NCBI GenBank assembly: GCA_017964255.1 | Contig: JAGCSI010000130.1 | Span: 1 to 41,704 of the forward strand | Direction of reading: 5' to 3' | Source of the DNA: Bacteroidales bacterium | Lineage (GTDB): Bacteria > Bacteroidota > Bacteroidia > Bacteroidales > WCHB1-69 | DNA: 41,704 nt | Part shown: piece by piece, positions 1 to 7,696 of the stretch | How the letters are laid out: each line of letters starts with the position of its first letter | Numbering within the stretch: position 1 is the stretch's first letter | Position numbers and translations under genes: made by a program | Notes under the pieces: generated by a model | Told to the model about the DNA's origin: nothing | The model's input: only the letters and a program-made list of their open reading frames with translations | The model's database searches: none

Positions 1-10
1 AAAAAAGTTG

Positions 11-18
11 TATTTTTG
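11..18 (+). promoter_or_regulatory. -7 promoter element of tRNA-Pro
   Basis: TATTTTTG fits the Bacteroidota -7 consensus TAnnTTTG. It is flanked by GTTG (7-10) and CAAC (19-22), which form a short dyad. The expected start is near 24-26, about 20 nt before the mature tRNA. Positions 1-26 are identical to the region upstream of tRNA-Glu (36546-36571, minus strand), which supports a real promoter. The -33 element lies outside the window. Confidence 0.75.
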
Positions 19-45
19 CAACCTCATTTCACGAGAGATGAGCAT

Positions 46-119
46 CGGGGTGTGGCGCAGTTGGCTAGCGCACTTGCATGGGGTGCAAGGGGTCGAAAGT
101 TCGAGTCTTTTCACCCCGA
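46..119 (+). tRNA. tRNA-Pro(GGG)
   Basis: A full cloverleaf can be folded by eye. The acceptor stem CGGGGTG (46-52) pairs with CACCCCG (112-118), followed by discriminator A119. The anticodon stem CTTGC/GCAAG closes a 7-nt loop ATGGGGT, giving anticodon GGG (reads CCC, proline). The T-arm contains GTTCGAGTC. CCA is not encoded. The leading C1-G72 pair is typical of bacterial proline tRNAs. Confidence 0.93.
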
Positions 120-129
120 CGAAACAAAC

Positions 130-156
130 AAAAAGAGGAGCAAAGCTCCTCTTTTT
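130..156. terminator. Bidirectional intrinsic terminator between tRNA-Pro and the convergent gene
   Basis: A perfect 12-bp stem (130-141 with 145-156) closes a 3-nt AAA loop. The GAGGAGC/GCTCCTC core is flanked by A-runs on the left and T-runs on the right, so it can terminate tRNA-Pro transcription on plus and the 160-2661 gene on minus. The minus gene's stop codon is only 4 nt away. Confidence 0.85.
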
Positions 157-159
157 TGT

Positions 160-2661
160 TTATAGTCCGCGTGTTCCTCTGGGAGCGGTGGAGATGACAG
201 CGCTGCGGGGACGGACATTGCCGCCGCCACTGGAGCTTCGGCTGCTTGCCGAACTGGTAGTGCTACTGCTATGGCTGCTTGAAGATGTGCTGGTTGTGCT
301 GGGACTGCTGCTGGGACTGCTACTGCCATAAGGTTTGCTGTTGCTGGGCGTTGAGGCACTGGGTTTGCTGCCCGATGGGGCTGCCGTGCCTGAGGGACGG
401 CTTCCGTTGGGGGTGGCGTTGCTTGATGGTCTTCTGCTACTGCCAGGTGCTGCACTACCACTCGGTTTGCTGCTTGGAGCAGTTCCACTGGTTGGTTTGC
501 TTGCATTAGGAGTGCTTGCGGAAGGCTGCGAAGTGACGGGCTTATTCTCTGCCAAAACTGGCTCATTCCCCGCAGGCTTTTCATAGTCTTTTGGCACGTA
601 ATTGCCCTTGCTTTGCTTGTAATGCGTCATGGAGTTCACTCGGCTGATGCGCGACGACAGATTGTGGCCGCCGGTGGTCAGCAGGTCGTTGAAGGTGATG
701 ATGAGCGAGGAGGTCTTCAGATAACGGCCGCTGTTGCCTGCCAGATTTCCGGCAAAATAGTTTTTTACATTGCTCAGGTCCATGCCGAAGAGGTCCAGGT
801 TGTTTTTGCCAATCTCACGCATCAGCTGGTTCACCTTGCGTGCCCTCAGCATGGTGTTGTATGTCTCTCGGTCTCTTACGCTTACGCCACGGGGATAGGA
901 GAGAAACTTGGCCAGCTTCTTGAACTGATCCTCGCTCAGGCTGTTCAGCATGCTCTTCAGCTCATTCAGGTCTTTGCTGATGCCCGCCTTGGTGTTGCGG
1001 TGTACATCCTGGTAGATAAAGTCAATGTTTTCTTCGGTATAAGACATGTTGTAGTTCTGCTCGTTCTGCCGTAACTGCTTGTCCACATGGTCTTTGATAT
1101 AGTTCTTGAAACTGCGCTGCGACAGCGAGTCCGCCAAACGGGCAATCTCGTCAGCACTCAGGTTCTTGAAGATAGTGAGCAGGTCGCTGGTGGGTTTGTA
1201 GAGCAAAAACGGCTTGTTTTTCGGGAAGGCAGGGTAGGTGTTGCCCGAATAGCTGATGTTGTTGTCGATAAATAACTGATATAGAGCAGTGTATTGCACA
1301 ACTCGTGCCAAATCGGTGTTGCAGAGGGTGGCAAAATAGTGATAAGCCTGACTCTCGTAGCGGTAGCCGATAGACTCGCTGCGCTCCTGCGAGTTGAAAT
1401 AGCTCACAGGCAGCGAGCCGGTGCGGTTGAGGGTGTAAATGGTATATCCTTCATTGTCAATGGCATACATGGCTCCCGCAGTGTTCCAGTTGTATACCAG
1501 CTCCGACAGTCCCAGTTTGCGGAACAGCGGTTTGTCGAAGGGGTAGTAACCGGGCTCGGGATAACGGTAGTAGCCCTCTTGGATGGTGCCGCGTTCCGAC
1601 CAGTCTTTCAACAGCACATCGGTGATGGTCATCAGGTCGCCGAATTCGGTATTTTCCAGTTCACGGCTCAGGTAGGTGGGGCACCAGTCTTTGCCATTGT
1701 TCATTTTGCCGGCCATCAGGTCGTTGATGTCCAGACTCTGCGACAGCTCTTTCTCGGTGGTGGAGGCCAGCAGCAGGATGCTCTCGATTTGCAGGGGAGG
1801 CAGCTCATGGAGGGGCGACTGCCGTTCACGTCCAATGATGACCAAGGTACTGCTGTCGGCCAGCGCGCCCAGTATCAGGTCGGCATCCAGGGTGAACTGC
1901 CGGATATGGTGTTTTTGTTCGCTGATATCGGCGTTTTTGGCGATGGCCCAGGCCACAAAACCGGGTAATTGGCTGAAAAACACGCCTCGGCTTTGCTGGG
2001 CAAACATGTCCGAAACCGTCAGGATGGTGTTGGTGTCTTCCAAGGTCATAAAGCCTTCGCCGTCTTCCATGAACCAGATGTTGAATTCATTCAAAGTAAT
2101 CTGATAATCAATATTTTCCTTGGCGAAGTATTGTCGCTTTTGCTCCACCGGAAGGGGCGTCACCACAGGCTTGTAGTCGCTGAAAAACAGCTCTTGGTTA
2201 AGTCGCTTGATGAGATTGTCGCAATTCTCCAGTGTGGCGTTGCCCAGCGAAATCAGCAGGTCGGTCACATAGCCGTCGTAGCCAATTTGATGGCGGCGGG
2301 TTTCCACTTTGTGGGTGAATTTGGCGAAGATACCAGGGATGGAGTCGGTTTCGAAATGGGGCGGCAGGTCGCTCAGCAGAATCAGCCGGCTGCTGTCGGC
2401 AAAACTGGCCAATCCAATAGTCTGATAATGAAAACGATACTTTTTTCTGAAGTCTTTGTAGATGGAGTCGGTGGCGGCAGCTACCTGGCAGCTGTCAATA
2501 TTGATATTCTGGTTGGGAATATACTCATATACAAAGAGTTTGGCGGTCTCTTTTTTGACGGTCTCCACCAGTGAGGTGCGGGTGGTCAGCAAGAGGACGC
2601 CCACGGCGACTATGCCAAGGGCAACGGCCCATATTATTGTCTTTTTCGCGGCTTTTTTCAT
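160..2661 (-). CDS. Membrane-anchored protein of unknown function with a Ser/Pro-rich C-terminal tail
   Basis: 833 aa; family not recognised. After a short Lys-rich N-terminus there is one hydrophobic segment at about residues 9-26, then a large domain with many aromatic and charged residues, probably outside the cytoplasm. About 140 C-terminal residues (from roughly 692) are almost only Ser, Pro, Thr, Gly, Ala and Asn, like a disordered surface tail or wall-spanning linker. I chose ATG at 2659-2661 over an in-frame TTG further upstream (2724), because a TAnnTTTG promoter (2692-2699) would start transcription near 2686 and GGAAGGA precedes this ATG. The gene is divergent from 2735-3691 through overlapping promoters. 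No catalytic motif is visible, so the function is open. Confidence 0.8.
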   Translation of the reverse strand: MKKAAKKTIIWAVALGIVAVGVLLLTTRTSLVETVKKETAKLFVYEYIPNQNINIDSCQVAAATDSIYKDFRKKYRFHYQTIGLASFADSSRLILLSDLPPHFETDSIPGIFAKFTHKVETRRHQIGYDGYVTDLLISLGNATLENCDNLIKRLNQELFFSDYKPVVTPLPVEQKRQYFAKENIDYQITLNEFNIWFMEDGEGFMTLEDTNTILTVSDMFAQQSRGVFFSQLPGFVAWAIAKNADISEQKHHIRQFTLDADLILGALADSSTLVIIGRERQSPLHELPPLQIESILLLASTTEKELSQSLDINDLMAGKMNNGKDWCPTYLSRELENTEFGDLMTITDVLLKDWSERGTIQEGYYRYPEPGYYPFDKPLFRKLGLSELVYNWNTAGAMYAIDNEGYTIYTLNRTGSLPVSYFNSQERSESIGYRYESQAYHYFATLCNTDLARVVQYTALYQLFIDNNISYSGNTYPAFPKNKPFLLYKPTSDLLTIFKNLSADEIARLADSLSQRSFKNYIKDHVDKQLRQNEQNYNMSYTEENIDFIYQDVHRNTKAGISKDLNELKSMLNSLSEDQFKKLAKFLSYPRGVSVRDRETYNTMLRARKVNQLMREIGKNNLDLFGMDLSNVKNYFAGNLAGNSGRYLKTSSLIITFNDLLTTGGHNLSSRISRVNSMTHYKQSKGNYVPKDYEKPAGNEPVLAENKPVTSQPSASTPNASKPTSGTAPSSKPSGSAAPGSSRRPSSNATPNGSRPSGTAAPSGSKPSASTPSNSKPYGSSSPSSSPSTTSTSSSSHSSSTTSSASSRSSSGGGNVRPRSAVISTAPRGTRGL

Positions 2662-2691
2662 TCTTTTTTTCCTTCCGAAGAATTGAGTTGG

Positions 2692-2699
2692 CAAAGGTA
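2692..2699 (-). promoter_or_regulatory. -7 promoter element of the 160-2661 gene
   Basis: The minus strand reads TACCTTTG, an exact TAnnTTTG match. A TTTG at a suitable -33 distance lies upstream (about 2721-2724 on minus). The start would be near 2686, giving a leader of about 25 nt. It interlocks with the plus-strand promoter at 2713-2720. Confidence 0.6.
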
Positions 2700-2712
2700 G
2701 CAAATTAATTTG

Positions 2713-2720
2713 TATTTTTG
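2713..2720 (+). promoter_or_regulatory. -7 promoter element of the 2735 operon
   Basis: TATTTTTG (TAnnTTTG) is preceded by TTGG at 2688-2691 as a candidate -33 element (spacing 21). The start would be near 2726, only about 9 nt before the ATG at 2735, so the leader is very short. Confidence 0.6.
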
Positions 2721-2734
2721 CCAAAAATTAGAGG

Positions 2735-3691
2735 ATGTTTCGATTTATCCAGTCAAGAATGTTTTTTCAGGCCGTCGGTGTTGTGGCGGTGCTGGTTTGG
2801 GCGGTGATTCAGTTGGTCACATCCGCACAGTATGTGCCGCTTAGTTCGCAAGCTATGTACTGGCCGTCAATTGCCCCCATACAAGGTCGCTATGTGGCTA
2901 TGTGCCTGATTATTGCGTTTGGAATCCTGTTGCAGCTGGTGCTCACCGATGTGTATTTCTTCCGCGGGGGCTTTGGCGATTCCCATCACCTGATGGTGGT
3001 GCTTTGGTTTCTGCTGCTTCTGTGTTGCGGCGGTTTTGTGGCGCAGTTGTCACCGGTGTGGATGTCGAATATTATACTGGCCATTATCATCAGTGTGAAC
3101 TTCGATTATGACCGGGGAAATCTGAAAAATAAGGATTACTTCTCCGGTATGTTGACCGCACTGGCCTCTCTCTTTTATCCGCCCTTTCTTTTTGTGGCCT
3201 TCTTTGTTATTAGTTCTCTGATTATCAACAGGTTCAGTAAATACAAAGATATTGTGGTCTATATACTGGGTATTCTGACCATATATTTATATGTATTCTG
3301 CTTCTATTTCTTCACCGATCGACTGCCTGAATTGGGATCGCTGCTGGCAGAGGTGCGTTTTTCCAACACTTTCGCATCCACGGCGGTGTATTCATGGAAA
3401 GAAATCGTTCTGTTGTCTGCCACGGGTTTGTCCTTGTTGTATGCTATTTTTATTCTGAAAATACAATACGACAATAAGCCTGTTTTGTTGCGCAAACGTC
3501 TGGTAACCATTCATTTGATTACTATTTCCATGTTACTGATGATGATTTTCTCCCCCTTCGATATTCATCAGTCGGTGGGCTTTCTGTTAATCCCTTTCAC
3601 CTTGTATTATGCCATGCTCTCCCAGATGAAAGAGCATCCTTTTGTCAATGATATCATGATGTTGATTTTTGCTGTAGCCCTATGTCTTTAA
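2735..3691 (+). CDS. Multi-spanning inner-membrane protein, DUF6427-like
   Basis: 318 aa, strongly hydrophobic over its whole length, with roughly eight or nine predicted membrane segments and short polar loops. There is no signal peptide apart from the first membrane segment. Size and layout resemble the Bacteroidota DUF6427 membrane proteins, but this is recognition by shape only, and no catalytic residue stands out. The 3' end overlaps rnhB by 10 nt, so the two are co-transcribed and probably translationally coupled. The start ATG is directly preceded by GAGG and lies about 9 nt from the predicted transcription start. Confidence 0.75.
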   Translation: MFRFIQSRMFFQAVGVVAVLVWAVIQLVTSAQYVPLSSQAMYWPSIAPIQGRYVAMCLIIAFGILLQLVLTDVYFFRGGFGDSHHLMVVLWFLLLLCCGGFVAQLSPVWMSNIILAIIISVNFDYDRGNLKNKDYFSGMLTALASLFYPPFLFVAFFVISSLIINRFSKYKDIVVYILGILTIYLYVFCFYFFTDRLPELGSLLAEVRFSNTFASTAVYSWKEIVLLSATGLSLLYAIFILKIQYDNKPVLLRKRLVTIHLITISMLLMMIFSPFDIHQSVGFLLIPFTLYYAMLSQMKEHPFVNDIMMLIFAVALCL

Positions 3692-4287
3692 AAAGTCATT
3701 ATTCTGATACTGAACTGCTTGAGTGTGGTTGTGATGAAGTGGGAAGAGGCTGTATCGCCGGTCCGGTCTTCGCTGCGGCGGTCATTCTTCCATATAATTA
3801 TGAGAATGAAGAGATTAACGACTCCAAGCAGTTGACGGCTGCCAAAAGGAATCAGTTGCGTACCATGATAGAGCGTGACGCGTTGGCCTGGGCGGTAGGG
3901 CAGGTTTCAGAAAAGGAAATCGACAAGATCAACATCCTGCAGGCTTCGTTTCTGGCTATGACCCGGGCAGTGGAGCAGCTGTCCCTAAAGCCGCAATTGC
4001 TGCTGATTGACGGCAACCGTTTTGTCAACCGGACGGATATTGCCTATAAAACAGTAGTGAAGGGCGATGCCACCTATCTGTCTATCGCTGCCGCCTCGAT
4101 TCTGGCGAAATGTTACCGCGACGAGCTGATGGAGCGCCTGCATGAAGAGTTTCCGCAGTATGGCTGGAAAGACAATAAAGGGTATCCCACTCCTTATCAT
4201 CAGGAGGCTGTGCTGAAATACGGCAACAGCCCTTACCATCGCCGCAGTTTCCAGCTCAAACGTCAGTTGAAATTGGAGTTTACTTAG
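3682..4287 (+). CDS. rnhB: Ribonuclease HII
   Basis: 201 aa, normal length for RNase HII, which removes ribonucleotides and the RNA strand of RNA-DNA hybrids in the cytoplasm. Visible motifs are GCDEVGRG with D18 and E19, LLLIDGN with D110, and KGDATYLSIAAASILAK with D129, giving the full D-E-D-D metal-binding set. The C-terminal helix ending YHRRSFQLKRQLK is typical. It overlaps the preceding membrane-protein gene by 10 nt and is convergent with the glycosyltransferase at 4315. Confidence 0.96.
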   Translation: MSLKSHYSDTELLECGCDEVGRGCIAGPVFAAAVILPYNYENEEINDSKQLTAAKRNQLRTMIERDALAWAVGQVSEKEIDKINILQASFLAMTRAVEQLSLKPQLLLIDGNRFVNRTDIAYKTVVKGDATYLSIAAASILAKCYRDELMERLHEEFPQYGWKDNKGYPTPYHQEAVLKYGNSPYHRRSFQLKRQLKLEFT

Positions 4288-4292
4288 TCGGT

Positions 4293-4313
4293 GAAAAGAC
4301 TTGGCAGCTTTTC
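4293..4313. terminator. Possible weak bidirectional terminator
   Basis: The 27-nt gap between convergent genes contains GAAAAG (4293-4298) and CTTTTC (4308-4313) as a 6-bp stem with a 9-nt loop. It is short and has no strong U-tract, so it is a weak call. Confidence 0.3.
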
Positions 4314-4314
4314 T

Positions 4315-5700
4315 TTATTCAGTTCTTTTGTAAAGAAGATAGTTTTCAGCACCTGTTTCGACGTAATGGTAGCATGAATCAACGTCTTTGTCATCAGCTG
4401 TGGTGATGTAAAACAAATTTTGGCTGTCGTTTACACCGATATAAACACCCTGATAACGTTCCATATAGGTCCAAAATTGATAGTCTTGCCTCATGGATGT
4501 AGATGTGGCAACTGTTGTTTTTTCAGGAAGAGCAGGTAATAGTGCATGGATGTCGGCAAGCATGTCTTTGTCACGTCCCACTTTCCCGCAAAAATAGATG
4601 TTCAGTCCGATGGCCAGGAGGAAAACCGAAGCAGAGACGACTCTGAAAACTGTGGCTGTTTTGTTGCCTAACTGGATGTTGTAGAGGGTGGAATCCATCA
4701 AACATCCCAGAGCAAGGGCTGTGTAAGGAAATACGGTTATGATGTAAAACGAACTTTGTTTCAAGCTGACCATGATGGGGATGACGCCAGAAAGTGCGAG
4801 GGCAAAGAAAACGCAGCAGAGCTTTTTATGCCGACTGTCCATGACTACCGTCTTTTTCAGTTTTCCGATAATGAATACCACAAGGACGATAATGGCGGGA
4901 ATAATCATGTCGGAAAGGAAACTGTTCAGAATGAAAAAACGGGAGTCTTTTGTTGTGATGTGGTCTAAGCTGTTGAGAACCTGTTCTTTTAAATAGGTCT
5001 CAATGCTTTGTAAAGCAGAGGGAGAGATAGTGAATGTCAATAAAGCGACGATGGCGAGGCCCGCAAAGACCAGTAAAGTGTCTTGTATGGCACTGACAAA
5101 TTTCCGGTCTTGCATGAAAAGCCAGTAGAAAAACGGCAATGCCAAGGGGTATAAGCCAGTGAATCCTTTGCAGAGGAAGGCCAGAAAAAGCATGACACCA
5201 GCCAAAAAACAGTAAAGGTATCGGAGTTTTTTCAGACTTTTCAGGTATGCCCATACGGACAACAGCACGAAAATGTTCATGCTGTTCTCCAGCATATTGT
5301 TGGTAGAAGCCCATGTCACGGAGGGGACGAGAAGCCACAAAAGCAATACAACCCAGAAGTTTTTCACATTCATTTCCAATTCTTTCCAGATGCGGAACAG
5401 AATGAAGGAGGAGAGGATGACTGTAAAGACCGAATAGATTTTCTCCACGTAAAAACTTTCTCCTAGCAACAGGTAAAACAGACTTTGGAGGCCCATCGCC
5501 AAGGGCGGATGACCTGTGAAAGGACGGCCTTCTGAAAAACAAAGATTCCAAAAGGAGCCGATTCCCTGTGACAATGATTTTGCAATGGTAGAATATATGA
5601 GACCGTCAAAAAACATTCCTTCTGTCAGGAAACTTCCGCTGATAATGGTAAAAAAAATCCCAATGACAAGCAGTATTGGGAAAAAGATATCCTTATTCAT
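4315..5700 (-). CDS. GT39/ArnT-like membrane glycosyltransferase
   Basis: 461 aa with about ten hydrophobic segments. The first periplasmic loop has acidic residues in TEGMFFDG, followed by a GHPPLAMGLQ motif, the layout of the PMT/ArnT (GT39, GT-C fold) family, which transfers a sugar from a polyprenyl-phosphate donor outside the membrane to a lipid or protein. The acceptor is unknown. The C-terminal 90 residues after the last membrane helix form a small soluble domain. It is the last gene of the minus-strand group ruvX-def-TPR-GT and starts 35 nt after the lipoprotein gene. Confidence 0.8.
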   Translation of the reverse strand: MNKDIFFPILLVIGIFFTIISGSFLTEGMFFDGLIYSTIAKSLSQGIGSFWNLCFSEGRPFTGHPPLAMGLQSLFYLLLGESFYVEKIYSVFTVILSSFILFRIWKELEMNVKNFWVVLLLWLLVPSVTWASTNNMLENSMNIFVLLSVWAYLKSLKKLRYLYCFLAGVMLFLAFLCKGFTGLYPLALPFFYWLFMQDRKFVSAIQDTLLVFAGLAIVALLTFTISPSALQSIETYLKEQVLNSLDHITTKDSRFFILNSFLSDMIIPAIIVLVVFIIGKLKKTVVMDSRHKKLCCVFFALALSGVIPIMVSLKQSSFYIITVFPYTALALGCLMDSTLYNIQLGNKTATVFRVVSASVFLLAIGLNIYFCGKVGRDKDMLADIHALLPALPEKTTVATSTSMRQDYQFWTYMERYQGVYIGVNDSQNLFYITTADDKDVDSCYHYVETGAENYLLYKRTE

Positions 5701-5735
5701 ACATTGTTTTTTGTGGAGAGCTGTCCCAATGGACT

Positions 5736-6323
5736 CTAATTCTGATGTTCAATCTCCGCCAATATTTCCTCGTCAGACTTGCCTAAAACATGGAGATAAG
5801 CCCGGATGTTTTCGCAAGAGCTGTCATCGGGGTATTTGTGCAAGAACTCACGGTATTCGTATTCGGCATCCAGATACTTGTGCAGGATGTCGTCATAAAT
5901 AAAAGCCCTGTTCAGATAGCAGTTCCTGACATCTTTATAGTCAGGGTATGTGGCTTGTATTTTTTCGAAAATACTCAATCCTTTGCGGGCGTATGACTCT
6001 ATCGCTTCCTGGTCGGGATATTGCTCCATGGAGCAGTTTTTGGCCAGGATCATACAGGCAACACCCGCTTTTGACAGCATGTCGGGGGTGATTTCGTTCT
6101 CGGGGTAGGTGTCCGCGAATTTGATGGTCTGCGTGATGAAGTCATCGAAAAGTTCACGACTTATAATACCCTGTTGGTACAGCGAGTCGGCTTTGTTATA
6201 GGTTTGCAGCAACTCCGCTTGGTCAGCGCCTTTTGTCTGAATGTCATTGGCAACCTGGTCGTTGGACGAGTTGCATGCCAACAACAATAGGGGTAGGCAG
6301 AAAAAAAACAGCCGTTTCCTCAT
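5736..6323 (-). CDS. TPR-like lipoprotein
   Basis: 195 aa. An N-terminal lipoprotein signal is clear: MRKR, a hydrophobic stretch, then LLLAC with the lipidated Cys at residue 17. The rest is helical with TPR-like spacing of aromatic and small residues (for example YARKGLSIFEKIQATYPDYKD and YLDAEYEYREFLHKYPDD), resembling the outer-membrane lipoprotein repeats of the YfiO/BamD type but shorter. A scaffold role at the envelope is likely; no partner can be named. The ATG lies one base after the def stop codon, so translation is probably coupled. A TPR gene beside def is a familiar arrangement in Bacteroidales. Confidence 0.85.
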   Translation of the reverse strand: MRKRLFFFCLPLLLLACNSSNDQVANDIQTKGADQAELLQTYNKADSLYQQGIISRELFDDFITQTIKFADTYPENEITPDMLSKAGVACMILAKNCSMEQYPDQEAIESYARKGLSIFEKIQATYPDYKDVRNCYLNRAFIYDDILHKYLDAEYEYREFLHKYPDDSSCENIRAYLHVLGKSDEEILAEIEHQN

Positions 6324-6324
6324 A

Positions 6325-6873
6325 CTATTTGTTTTTGGTTTTGTAATTAGGTTTGAGTTTGCCGCTGGCGATGTCGTTGAACTTGCGTTTCAACACCATC
6401 TTCTTGAGTTGCGACAAGTGGTCGGTAAACACCACGCCCTGCAGGTGGTCATATTCGTGCTGAATGACACGTGCCACATAGCCTTTGAAGTGCTCTTTGC
6501 GGCGTTTGCCCGTCTCGTCGGTGTATTCTATGTCGATTTCCGACTTGCGGGTCACATCCTCGTGGATGTCGGGCAGGCTGAGGCAGCCCTCGTTGAAGGT
6601 AAAGTCCGCACCTGACTCGTTGGTGATGACGGGGTTGATGAAGGCGCCCTTGTAAATTTCCACATCGTCGTAGGCCTCCTTGAAAGGCTCTGTGTCAATG
6701 ACAAATATGGATAAGGACTGTCCAATCTGGGGACCGGCCAAGCCGACGCCCTGCGAGTGGTACATGGTTTCAAACATATCGGCAATCAGGGTAGAGTAGT
6801 CCTGTGATTCGTCAGCTGCCGCTGCTTTCTTTCTTAAAATCGGGTGTCCGAAGACGTAAACGGGAAGGATCAT
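6325..6873 (-). CDS. def: Peptide deformylase
   Basis: 182 aa. It removes the formyl group from the N-terminal Met of nascent proteins. All three family motifs are present: GVGLAGPQ (42-49; usual form GxGLAAPQ), EGCLS (95-99) with metal ligand C97, and QHEYDHLQG (138-146) with ligands H139 and H143 and catalytic E140. The start ATG (6871-6873) fits the family N-terminus MILPVYVFGHPILRKKA. The messenger leader just upstream consists of the repeat array at 6874-7077, so no normal ribosome-binding site is seen; the repeat starts within about 6 nt of the ATG. Confidence 0.96.
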   Translation of the reverse strand: MILPVYVFGHPILRKKAAAADESQDYSTLIADMFETMYHSQGVGLAGPQIGQSLSIFVIDTEPFKEAYDDVEIYKGAFINPVITNESGADFTFNEGCLSLPDIHEDVTRKSEIDIEYTDETGKRRKEHFKGYVARVIQHEYDHLQGVVFTDHLSQLKKMVLKRKFNDIASGKLKPNYKTKNK

Positions 6874-7097
6874 AGTATAATGTGCTAATTAGTTAATGTG
6901 CTAATGTGCTAATTGTTTTAGGTTGAAAGGTTAGAAGGTTAGGAGGTTAGAAGTTTAGAGTTTAGTGTTTAATGTTTAGAGGTTAGGAGGGTTAGGAAGG
7001 TTAGGAAGTTTAATGTTTAGAGTTTATGGATTTTGGATTTTGAATTTTGAATTTTGAATTCTTTTAATTGTCAATTATCAACTGTCAACTGTCAACT
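6874..7097 (+). repeat. Composite G/T-rich intergenic repeat array between ruvX and def
   Basis: The gap is filled by short tandem units in blocks. Block a is AATGTGCTAATT copies (6879-6914), b is GGTTAGAA/GGTTAGGA (6915-6953), c is TTTAG/TTTAATG (6954-6981), d is GGTTAGGAAG (6981-7008), e is again TTTAATG/TTTAGAG (7009-7029), f is GATTTTGGATTTTGAA (7028-7061), and g is TCAACTG/TCAATTA (7062-7097). Block g runs into the 3' end of ruvX. The plus strand is G/T-rich throughout. The block order a-b-c-f recurs at 41530-41668. Confidence 0.9.
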
Positions 7098-7506
7098 CTT
7101 TTGTGAGTAGGTAGCTTTGCAGAATGATGGTGGCGCTGATTTTGTCCACCAGCTCTTTGTTTTGTCGGGCTTTCTTTCCCAGACCGGCGTCAATCATGGT
7201 CTGGAACGCCATTTTCGAGGTGAAGCGCTCGTCCATGCGTACCAGCGGAATATTGGGGATTTCTTTTCTCACGCGGTTCACAAAGGGTTCGATAAAGCGG
7301 GCCGAGTCCGACTGGCTGTTGTCCATCTTGCGGGGGTCGCCCACCACAATCACGTCCACTTTCTCGCGGCTCACATAGTCCTTCAGAAAGTCAAAAGCCT
7401 TGGAAACATGAACGGTTTCCAAGCCATTGGCGCAGATTTGCAGCTCGTCGGTGACCGCAAATCCCACCTTCTTCTGTCCGTAGTCTATGGCGATAATTCT
7501 TCCCAA
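7078..7506 (-). CDS. ruvX: Holliday junction resolvase-like / pre-16S rRNA nuclease YqgF
   Basis: 142 aa, the normal size of YqgF/RuvX, an RNase H-fold nuclease implicated in 16S rRNA 5'-end maturation. Motifs are IAIDYGQKKVGFAVTD at the N-terminus, VVGDPRKMDNSQSD in the middle and DERFTSKMA followed by VDKISATIILQSYL. The start is TTG at 7504-7506: it gives the expected family N-terminus MGRIIAIDYG, a stop codon lies two codons upstream, and the promoter at 7523-7530 leaves room for only about 11 nt of leader. The last residues (LTVDS) and the stop codon are encoded by the tandem TCAACTG units of the neighbouring repeat. Confidence 0.93.
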   Translation of the reverse strand: MGRIIAIDYGQKKVGFAVTDELQICANGLETVHVSKAFDFLKDYVSREKVDVIVVGDPRKMDNSQSDSARFIEPFVNRVRKEIPNIPLVRMDERFTSKMAFQTMIDAGLGKKARQNKELVDKISATIILQSYLLTKELTVDS

Positions 7507-7522
7507 TATTCAAAATTTTTTG

Positions 7523-7530
7523 CAAAAGTA
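7523..7530 (-). promoter_or_regulatory. ruvX: -7 promoter element of ruvX
   Basis: The minus strand reads TACTTTTG, an exact TAnnTTTG match, followed by CAAA. The start would be near 7517, giving an 11-nt leader before the TTG start codon. It would drive ruvX-def-TPR-GT39. Confidence 0.55.
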
Positions 7531-7660
7531 TAAAATTAAAGAAGAATGTTCCACTTTCCCGGCCTTATAATTATTAAAAAAGGTTAATATCAACAAATTT
7601 ATTCATGCTTTTCAGGGAAGATTTTAGCACATTATCTCGTTGGTGCATTAAAAAAAATTG

Positions 7661-7668
7661 TATCTTTG
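7661..7668 (+). promoter_or_regulatory. -7 promoter element of the 7697 gene
   Basis: TATCTTTG within TTGTATCTTTGCAA is a near-ideal Bacteroidota -7 element. TTGG at 7640-7643 is the -33 candidate (spacing 17). The start would be near 7674. An ATG at 7681 opens a nine-codon frame, stop included, that overlaps the real start at 7697 out of frame. Confidence 0.7.
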
Positions 7669-7696
7669 CAAGTTATTCTTATGAAAATAGTGCGCT

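Noticed and set aside
613..2574. Long plus-strand reading frames opposite the 160-2661 gene
   Set aside because: They are antisense shadows. The minus-strand frame has the signal-anchor, promoter and continuous coding pattern.
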